64,000 nucleotides of DNA from CADEFQ01 sp050249415 (GTDB lineage: Bacteria; Pseudomonadota; Gammaproteobacteria; Steroidobacterales; Steroidobacteraceae): assembly GCA_050249415.1 (NCBI GenBank), contig JBFWQO010000001.1, forward strand, positions 434,001-498,000, read 5' to 3'. Every line of letters begins with the position of its first letter. Positions within the stretch are counted from its first letter, which is position 1. Shown here one piece after another: positions 58,872-64,000 of this stretch. The position numbers were made by a program, and so were the translations under genes. The notes beneath the pieces were generated by a model, which ran no database searches, was not told where the DNA came from, and saw only the letters and a list, made by a program, of their open reading frames with translations.

Positions 58872-59480
58872 GTGACCAGCAATAGCAGGCGGGGGGCGCG
58901 ACAACTCCGCGTCATCGGCGGCGAATGGCGCGGGCGCCGCTGGCGCTTCCCGGCCAACGGCGCCATACGTCCTACGCCCGACCGCGTACGCGAAACGCTC
59001 TTCAACTGGTTGATGGGGCGGGTCGCCGGCGCGCGGGCGCTCGACCTGTTCGCCGGCAGCGGCGCCCTCGGGCTCGAAGCGCTGTCGCGCGGCGCCGCGC
59101 ACGTCACGTTCGTCGAGCGTGACGCGCCGGCGGCGCGCGGCATCGCCGCCGCGCTGGCGGCGTTCGGCGGCACGCGCGGCGATGTGCACTGCGCGGATGC
59201 GCTGCAATTCCTCGGCCGTGCCGCGCGGCCGTACGACCTCGTCTTCCTCGACCCGCCGTTCGACAGCGATCTCGCCACGCGTGCCGCGGCGGCGCTGGAA
59301 GCGGGTGGCTGGCTCGCGGGCGATGCCTTTGTCTATCTCGAACTGCCCGCCGGAGCGCCGCTGCCCGCGTTGCCGGAAACCTGGCGGCCCGCGAAATCCG
59401 GCCGCGCCGGCGACGTCGGTTATCATCTGCTGGCACGCGCGGCCGATACCGGCGCAGCGAGGGGAGCCATCGAAGCATGA
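58872..59480 (+). CDS. rsmD: 16S rRNA (guanine(966)-N2)-methyltransferase RsmD
   Basis: A 202-residue SAM-dependent methyltransferase. Key blocks are RVIGGEWRGRRWRFP, RPTPDRVRETLFNWL, the SAM loop ALDLFAGSGALGLEALSRGA and the catalytic FLDPPFD (NPPY-type motif). It methylates G966 of 16S rRNA in the assembled 30S subunit. The GTG at 58872 (VTSNSRRGARQLRVIGG) gives the normal length; an ATG at 58809 would overlap the divergent lipase start. The stop overlaps the coaD start (ATGA). Confidence 0.93.
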   Translation: MTSNSRRGARQLRVIGGEWRGRRWRFPANGAIRPTPDRVRETLFNWLMGRVAGARALDLFAGSGALGLEALSRGAAHVTFVERDAPAARGIAAALAAFGGTRGDVHCADALQFLGRAARPYDLVFLDPPFDSDLATRAAAALEAGGWLAGDAFVYLELPAGAPLPALPETWRPAKSGRAGDVGYHLLARAADTGAARGAIEA

Positions 59481-59962
59481 AGCGGCACGCGGTCTATCCG
59501 GGCACATTCGATCCGATCACCAACGGGCACCAGGACCTCGTGCGTCGCGCGGCGAGCATCTTCGCCCGTGTCGTCGTCGCCGTCGCGGCGAACCCGAACA
59601 AGACGCCGATGTTCACGATCGAACGCCGGGTCGATCTCGCGCGCCAGGTACTCGCCGACGTCCCGAACGTGGAGGTCATGGGCTACTCGGGCCTGACGGT
59701 CGACTTCGCGCGCCAGCACGGCCTCTCGGTGATCGTGCGTGGCCTGCGCGCGGTGTCGGATTTCGAGTTCGAGTTCCAGCTCGCGAACATGACCCGCCAC
59801 CTGTCGAGCGAGGTCGAGACGGTGTTCATGACGCCACAGGAACAGTTCACCTTCATATCCTCCTCGCTCGTGCGCGAGATCGCGGTGCTCGGTGGCGATG
59901 TGCACGAGTTCGTGCACCCGGTGGTGGCCGAGGCGCTGCGCGGGCAACGGCGGGCGCCATGA
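59477..59962 (+). CDS. coaD: Phosphopantetheine adenylyltransferase
   Basis: A 161-residue nucleotidyltransferase with the HIGH-like motif YPGTFDPITNGHQDLV and the C-terminal FISSSLVREIA. The middle has VRGLRAVSDFEFEFQLANMTR, diagnostic of CoaD. It transfers AMP from ATP to 4'-phosphopantetheine in coenzyme A synthesis. It is coupled on both sides by ATGA overlaps, with rsmD upstream and ggt downstream. Confidence 0.97.
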   Translation: MKRHAVYPGTFDPITNGHQDLVRRAASIFARVVVAVAANPNKTPMFTIERRVDLARQVLADVPNVEVMGYSGLTVDFARQHGLSVIVRGLRAVSDFEFEFQLANMTRHLSSEVETVFMTPQEQFTFISSSLVREIAVLGGDVHEFVHPVVAEALRGQRRAP

Positions 59963-61659
59963 GCGCGCACACACTGCGCCGCGCGCCGCGCCGGCTCGCC
60001 GCGCTCGCATTCGTGCTCGCGGCCTGCGTCGCGGCGCCGCTCGCCGCAGCGGCCCGCACGCCGGGGCACGCCGCGATCGCGACCGCGCACCCGCTCGCGA
60101 CCGCGGCCGGCCACGAGATTCTCGCCAAGGGCGGCAATGCATTCGATGCGGCGGTCGCGGTCACCGCGGCGCTCGCCGTCGTCGAGCCGACCAGCTCGGG
60201 CCTCACCGGCGGCGGCTTCTACCTGCTGCATCGGGCGAGCGACGCGCGCGACGTGATGATCGACGCGCGCGAAAAGGCGCCGCTCGCCGCGACGCGCGAC
60301 ATGTTCCTCGGGCCCGACGGCAATCCGGTTCCGGGCCTGTCGCTGACCAGCGCGCTCGCCGCCGGCATCGCCGGTGAACCTGCGGGCATGGAGCACCTCG
60401 TCCTGCACTACGGCCGGCTGCCGCTCGCGGTCAGCCTCGCGCCGGCGATCCGGCTCGCGCGCGACGGCTTCCCGGTCTACACGCGGCTGCACGCGAATAT
60501 CGAGCGCAAGCGCGCGGTATTCGCGCGGCAGAAGGAAGCCGCGCAGGTCTGGCTGCGCGACGGCAAGACACCGGCGATCGGCACGGTCATCCGCCAGCCG
60601 CAACTCGCACGAACGCTCGAGACGCTCGCGAAGCACGGCATGCGGGATTTCTACGAGGGCGAAGTGTCGCGCAAGGTGGTCGCCGGCGTGCGCCAGCTCG
60701 GTGGCATCTGGACCGCCGAAGACCTCGCGGCCTATCGTGTCGTCGAGCGCGCGCCGGTGGTCGGCGAATACCGCGGTGCGCGCATCGTCTCGTCGACACC
60801 ACCGGCAGCGGGCGGAGTCGTGCTGGTCGAGGCGCTCAATGTCCTCTCGGGCTACGATCTCGCGAGCCTCGACGCCGCGACGCGCACGCATCTCGTCATC
60901 GAGTCGATGCAGCGCGCGTACCGTGATCGCGCCGTGTGGCTCGGCGATCCGGATTTCGTCGCGATGCCGATCGCGGCACTCGTTCATCCCTACTATGCCG
61001 CCGGCCTGCGGGCGTCGATCCGGCTCGATCGCGCGATGCCGAGCGCCGACCTGCCGGGTGTCGCGGCGGCGCCCCAGGGTCCGCAGACGACCCATTTCTC
61101 GATCCTCGACGCCGAGGGCAATCGCGTCGCCTGCACGATCACGCTCAATTTCTATTTCGGCTCGGGCCTAGTCGTGCCCGGCACGGGGCTGTTCCTCAAC
61201 GACGAAATGGACGATTTCGTCTCGAAGGCGGGCGTGCCGAACGGTTTCAATCTCGTCGGCGGCGCGCCGAACGAGATCGCACCGGGCAAGCGCATGCTGT
61301 CCTCGTCGACCCCGACCTTCGTCGAGGGCCCGCGCGGCCTCATGATCACCGGCAGCCCCGGCGGCAGCTACATCACGAGCATGGCGCTCCTCGCGACGCT
61401 CGACTTCCTCGACGGCAAGAGCGCGGCGCAGATCGTCGCCGCGCCGCGCATCCATCACCAGTACCTGCCCGACGTGCTGCAGTACGAACCGGGCGCGCTG
61501 GACGGCGACGAGATCGCCGCGCTCGCGAAGCTCGGCTATCGGCTGCGCGAATCGACGCGGCGCTGGGGGAACATGCAGGTGGTCACGTGGGATTACGCGA
61601 GCGGCCGCGTCGAGGCTGCATCCGATCCGCGGGGCGAAGGTGAAGGACAGGTCTACTGA
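59959..61659 (+). CDS. ggt: Gamma-glutamyltransferase
   Basis: A 566-residue Ntn-hydrolase precursor with signal peptide (LAALAFVLAACVAAPLAAAA). The large-subunit motif GGNAFDAAVAVTAALAVVEPTSSGLTGGGFYLLH and the autocleavage Thr in GPQTTHFSILDAEGN (about residue 377) are present. In the small subunit GTGLFLNDEMDDF and the oxyanion motif PGKRMLSSSTPTFV are also present. It cleaves glutathione and other gamma-glutamyl compounds in the periplasm. The ATG overlaps the coaD stop. Confidence 0.93.
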   Translation: MSAHTLRRAPRRLAALAFVLAACVAAPLAAAARTPGHAAIATAHPLATAAGHEILAKGGNAFDAAVAVTAALAVVEPTSSGLTGGGFYLLHRASDARDVMIDAREKAPLAATRDMFLGPDGNPVPGLSLTSALAAGIAGEPAGMEHLVLHYGRLPLAVSLAPAIRLARDGFPVYTRLHANIERKRAVFARQKEAAQVWLRDGKTPAIGTVIRQPQLARTLETLAKHGMRDFYEGEVSRKVVAGVRQLGGIWTAEDLAAYRVVERAPVVGEYRGARIVSSTPPAAGGVVLVEALNVLSGYDLASLDAATRTHLVIESMQRAYRDRAVWLGDPDFVAMPIAALVHPYYAAGLRASIRLDRAMPSADLPGVAAAPQGPQTTHFSILDAEGNRVACTITLNFYFGSGLVVPGTGLFLNDEMDDFVSKAGVPNGFNLVGGAPNEIAPGKRMLSSSTPTFVEGPRGLMITGSPGGSYITSMALLATLDFLDGKSAAQIVAAPRIHHQYLPDVLQYEPGALDGDEIAALAKLGYRLRESTRRWGNMQVVTWDYASGRVEAASDPRGEGEGQVY

Positions 61660-62041
61660 TGCGGTCGAACGCGGGCTCGAAGGCCGGTGGCTGCCGGTCG
61701 CGGCGTATGTAGCGGACCGGGAGGTACCGGTCGAAGAACTGCGCGTCGCGTGTCTGAACCTGTGCGCCGGGCGCTACGAGATCCGCGACCGGAGCGGCGC
61801 AGTCGTCGACAGCGGCGGCTACCGGATCGATGCCGCCGTGTCACCGCTCGTGATGGACATGATCGGCGTCGAGGGCCCGCATGCGGGGCGCAAGCTCGAG
61901 GCCATCATCACGCTCGACGGCGACACGCTCACCGTTTGTTACGACCTCGACGGGCTCGCGCGGCCCGATTCGATGGAGCCCGACGACGACCAGCTGCTGC
62001 TGCGGATTTCCTACGAACGCGACCTGCGGCGGCCTTCCTGA
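61640..62041 (+). CDS. TIGR03067 domain protein
   Basis: A 133-residue soluble protein matching the TIGR03067 (lipocalin-like) pattern: LEGRWLPVAAYVADREVPVEEL, then a YRIDAAVSPLVMDMIGVEGPHAGRKLEAI strand pair and DGDTLTVCYDLDGLARPDSM. Function of the family is not known. GTG start 20 nt inside the ggt 3' end suggests coupling. Its last 113 bp overlap the convergent glycosylase gene, an unusually long antisense overlap. Confidence 0.82.
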   Translation: MKDRSTDAVERGLEGRWLPVAAYVADREVPVEELRVACLNLCAGRYEIRDRSGAVVDSGGYRIDAAVSPLVMDMIGVEGPHAGRKLEAIITLDGDTLTVCYDLDGLARPDSMEPDDDQLLLRISYERDLRRPS

Positions 62042-62690
62042 CGATCCGCACGCCGCGCGGCTTCGCGCAGGGCGCGGGCAGGCGATCGTCGCGCGCGAGG
62101 TCGACGGCGCGCCACAGGTACCACGCCGCCGCCGAACGGTGCGGCGCCCAGCGCTCACCGAACGCCGCGAGCGCGCGCGGCGTCGGCAGGCCGCGCAGCC
62201 CGTAGGCGAGCCGAAAACCGTTGCGCACACCGAAATCGTCGACCGGCAATACGTCCGGGCGCCCGAGCTGGAACATCAGCAGCATCTCGACCGTCCAGCG
62301 CCCGATGCCGCGCACCCGGGTGAGCCGCTCGACGATGGCGTCGTCGTCGAGCGCCGCGAGTACCTCGCTGCCCGGCACGATGCCGCTCGCGGTCTTCGCC
62401 GCAAGATCCTTCAGGCTCGCGATCTTCGCGAACGACAGGCCGACCGCGCGCAATTCGTGATCGGGCCGCGCGATGACGGCCGCGGGCCCGGGAAATGCGC
62501 CATTGCCGCAGAGCGCGACGAAGCGCCCGAGGATGCGCTCGGCGGCGATGCCGTTCAGCTGCTGGTGCGTGATCGCGCGCGCGAGCGATTCGAACGGCGA
62601 GCGCGCGGTCTCGGGCACGAGCCGGTAGGGCCCCGCGGCGCGGATCAGCGCGGCCATCACCGGATCACAGGCGGCGAAATGCTTTCTCAT
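61929..62690 (-). CDS. DNA-3-methyladenine glycosylase (AlkA/HhH-GPD family)
   Basis: A 253-residue HhH-GPD glycosylase. It starts MRKHFAACDPVMAALI and has SPFESLARAITHQQLNGIAAERI, the helix-hairpin-helix and GPD block LTRVRGIGRWTVEMLLMFQLGRPDVLPVDDFG with the catalytic Asp, and GERWAPHRSAAAWYLWR. It excises alkylated purines. The ATG at 62690 overlaps the mutM stop (ATGA). After residue about 200 a basic, Arg/Ala-rich tail (overlapping the TIGR03067 gene) has no counterpart in the family. Confidence 0.9.
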   Translation of the reverse strand: MRKHFAACDPVMAALIRAAGPYRLVPETARSPFESLARAITHQQLNGIAAERILGRFVALCGNGAFPGPAAVIARPDHELRAVGLSFAKIASLKDLAAKTASGIVPGSEVLAALDDDAIVERLTRVRGIGRWTVEMLLMFQLGRPDVLPVDDFGVRNGFRLAYGLRGLPTPRALAAFGERWAPHRSAAAWYLWRAVDLARDDRLPAPCAKPRGVRIVRKAAAGRVRRKSAAAAGRRRAPSNRAARARRGRNKR

Positions 62691-63502
62691 CGCTGACACT
62701 CCGGGCACCAGTAAGTTGCGCGCTGGCCCTGCATCCGGCGCCGGATCGGGGTGCGGCAGCGCCGGCAGGGCCGGCCGGCGCGTTCGTACACGTGGAGCTT
62801 CTGCCGGAAATAGCCGGGCGATCCGTCCGCGCCGACATAGTCGCGCAGCGTGGTGCCGCCGGCCCTGACCGCGCCCGCGAGCACGGTGCGGATCGCACGC
62901 ACGAGTCGCGCCACTTCGCGTGCCGTCAGGTGCCGCGCCTGGCGGCCGGGGCGGATGCGGGCGCGAAACAGCGCCTCGCTCGCGTAGATGTTGCCGACGC
63001 CGACGACGAGCCGTGCGTTCATGATGAGTTGCTTCACCGCCATGCGCCGCCCGCGCGTCACGCGCCGGAGGTAATCGCCATCGAATGCCGCGCCGAGCGG
63101 CTCCGGCGCGAGCGGGGCGAGCAGCGGATGATGGGCGGGGTCGGCTTCCGTGTAGAGCAGGCTGCCGAAGCGCCGTGGATCGTTGAAGCGCAGTGTGGCG
63201 CCCGAATCGAACACGAGGTCGAAATGATCGTGCCGCGTGCGTGGCGTTTCCGCCGGCAGGATGCGCAGGCTCCCCGACATGCCGAGGTGCAGCAGCAACG
63301 TGCCTGACTCGAGCTCGAGCAGCAGGTATTTCGCGCGCCTGCCGACGGCGAGCACCTTCTGGTCCGCGACCCGCCGGGGCAGCGCGGCATCGACGCGCCA
63401 GCGCAGCCGCGGTTCATGCACGGTGAGCGCGGTGATGCGGCGGCCGACGCAGTGTGGCTCGATGCCGCGGCGGGTGGTTTCGACTTCGGGCAGTTCGGGC
63501 AT
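62687..63502 (-). CDS. mutM: Formamidopyrimidine-DNA glycosylase
   Basis: A 271-residue Fpg/MutM enzyme. The mature N-terminus PELPEVET supplies the catalytic Pro and Glu. The H2TH region has VGVGNIYASEALFRARI and the C-terminal zinc finger is C-RRC-(14)-WCPEC. It removes 8-oxoguanine and cleaves the strand by beta/delta elimination. It is coupled to the AlkA-type glycosylase downstream, making a two-gene base-excision operon. The leader contains ATAGC/ATGGCC-type iterated repeats (63516-63545). Confidence 0.96.
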   Translation of the reverse strand: MPELPEVETTRRGIEPHCVGRRITALTVHEPRLRWRVDAALPRRVADQKVLAVGRRAKYLLLELESGTLLLHLGMSGSLRILPAETPRTRHDHFDLVFDSGATLRFNDPRRFGSLLYTEADPAHHPLLAPLAPEPLGAAFDGDYLRRVTRGRRMAVKQLIMNARLVVGVGNIYASEALFRARIRPGRQARHLTAREVARLVRAIRTVLAGAVRAGGTTLRDYVGADGSPGYFRQKLHVYERAGRPCRRCRTPIRRRMQGQRATYWCPECQR

Positions 63503-63631
63503 GGGCAGAAGAAAAGCCTATGGCCCATAGCTTATAGCCGATGGCCGGAGGCGTTCGCACGGCTCGTCGCCTGTGGCTCACCGGCGTACCTCCCGGGCTC
63601 GGGAGGCTGCGGGCGTGCCGCATCGCCCGCC

Positions 63632-63665
63632 AAAAAAAAGCGCCGCGGCGAGTGGGCCGCGGCGC
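63632..63665 (-). terminator. Rho-independent terminator of rpmBG
   Basis: On the minus strand GCGCCGCGG-CCCACTCG-CCGCGGCGC forms a perfect 9-bp stem (63665-63640), followed by eight T (63639-63632). It lies 29 nt after the rpmG stop and isolates it from mutM. Confidence 0.93.
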
Positions 63666-63693
63666 TTCTGGCCATGAGCCATGAGCTATCAGC

Positions 63694-63849
63694 TCACTTG
63701 ATCTTGGTTTCCTTGTACGCCACATGCTTGCGCACGAACGGATCGTACTTCTTCGTCTCGAGCTTCTCCGGATGGAGGCGCTTGTTCTTCATCGTCACGT
63801 AGAAATGGCCCGTGCCCGCGGACGACAGCAGCTTGATCTTCTCACGCAT
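63694..63849 (-). CDS. rpmG: 50S ribosomal protein L33
   Basis: A 51-residue protein, MREKIKLLSSAGTGHFYVT followed by MKNKRLHPEKLETKKYDPFV and a C-terminal RKHVAYKETKIK. This is the zinc-free (C-minus) form of L33, lacking the two CxxC pairs. Shine-Dalgarno GAGGAG precedes the ATG. It lies 13 nt after rpmB and is followed by the terminator. Confidence 0.96.
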   Translation of the reverse strand: MREKIKLLSSAGTGHFYVTMKNKRLHPEKLETKKYDPFVRKHVAYKETKIK

Positions 63850-63862
63850 GGTGCACTACTCC

Positions 63863-64000
63863 TCAGACCTTCCCGCCCTTGGCGCGCAGCTTCGCAACGA
63901 CAGCGTCGATGCCGTTCTTCTCGATCGTGCGCAGGCCGCGGGTCGTGACGCGCAGGCTGATCCAGCGCTTCTCGTCTTCCAGCCAGAAGCGCTGGGCGTG
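63863..64000 (-). CDS. rpmB: 50S ribosomal protein L28, partial (C-terminus)
   Basis: The last 45 codons and stop are in the window (HAQRFWLEDEKRWISLRVTT, then RGLRTIEKNGIDAVVAKLRA, then KGGKV). They match the C-terminal two thirds of L28. The start lies beyond the window edge. Operon order rpmB-rpmG is conserved in proteobacteria. Confidence 0.94.
   Translation of the reverse strand, partial: HAQRFWLEDEKRWISLRVTTRGLRTIEKNGIDAVVAKLRAKGGKV

Noticed and set aside
1..64000. CRISPR array, tRNA or rRNA genes, prophage or large insertion sequences
   Set aside because: No regularly spaced repeats, no TTCGAATC-type T-loop in a cloverleaf context, no rRNA sequence and no integrase or IS transposase other than the RAYT were seen by eye.

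Overview
The window comes from a very GC-rich chromosome, probably of a gammaproteobacterium. Evidence for this is the order rpoH / ftsX-ftsE-ftsY, the rsmD-coaD pair, mutM next to rpmG-rpmB, the TamA/TamB and YdbH/YdbL outer-membrane biogenesis modules, NudC, and many lipoproteins and Mpo1/DUF families usual in that class. DUF6502, DUF5666 and DUF6491 point loosely to a Nevskiales/Steroidobacter-like or Xanthomonadales-like lineage. That placement is inference; there is no rRNA gene in the window to fix it. Almost all DNA is coding. Genes are packed into short operons with ATGA or GTGA overlaps. Long antisense open frames are a by-product of base composition and are not annotated.

Layout: (1) 1-0.5 kb, argR and the first codons of a probable argG, with a 27-bp perfect palindrome over the argR start. 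(2) 0.5-1.6 kb, a Phd/VapC-type toxin-antitoxin operon with its own promoter and operator half-sites, followed by a decayed oxidoreductase fragment. (3) 1.6-7.1 kb, tamA-tamB. (4) 7.1-9.5 kb, nudC, DUF4126, NRDE/TANGO2. (5) 9.5-15.2 kb, an orphan FlhC-like regulator divergent from an unknown gene, a YadGH-type ABC exporter, and the DUF6502-DUF5666 pair. (6) 15.3-21.4 kb, sugar porter, SLC13/TrkA_C permease, ydbL-like and ydbH. (7) 21.5-25.5 kb, PAP2 phosphatase, a broken glycosyltransferase, a membrane-anchored response regulator, a YheT hydrolase. (8) 25.5-29 kb, a glycerophosphodiester/glycerol-phosphate operon. (9) 29-37 kb, a giant GSDH/cytochrome-like lipoprotein, bactofilin, SPOR lipoprotein, an M16 peptidase pair, pirin. 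(10) 37.3-42.9 kb, a 1344-residue membrane protein, then a RAYT (REP-associated transposase) gene bounded by a perfect 31-bp inverted repeat. (11) 43-52.4 kb, a PhoD-like protein missing its core, S41 protease, MATE exporter, M48 protease, glutaryl-CoA dehydrogenase, Mpo1-like and DUF4442 proteins. (12) 52.4-64 kb, OmpA lipoprotein, rpoH with a CIRCE element, ftsX-E-Y, VolA-type lipase, rsmD-coaD-ggt, two DNA glycosylases, and the rpmB-rpmG operon running off the end.

The most unusual material lies in the two longest gene-free gaps (about 33.2-33.66 kb and 45.77-46.35 kb). Each carries a strong sigma-54 -24/-12 element followed about 300 nt later by a canonical rho-independent terminator on the same strand, with no convincing protein gene between. 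These look like two sigma-54-dependent small RNAs or micro-ORF transcripts. Other points of interest are the inverted-repeat-flanked RAYT element set exactly between two stop codons, a CIRCE element in front of rpoH (an HrcA-to-sigma-32 link), and three genes that have lost internal segments.

Functionally the window is dominated by envelope biology. TamA/TamB and YdbH/YdbL act in outer-membrane protein insertion and lipid flow, FtsEX and FtsY in division and membrane targeting, and M48 proteases with RpoH in envelope and protein quality control. There are many secreted lipoproteins, plus a small glycerol-phosphate salvage operon that could recycle phospholipid head groups.
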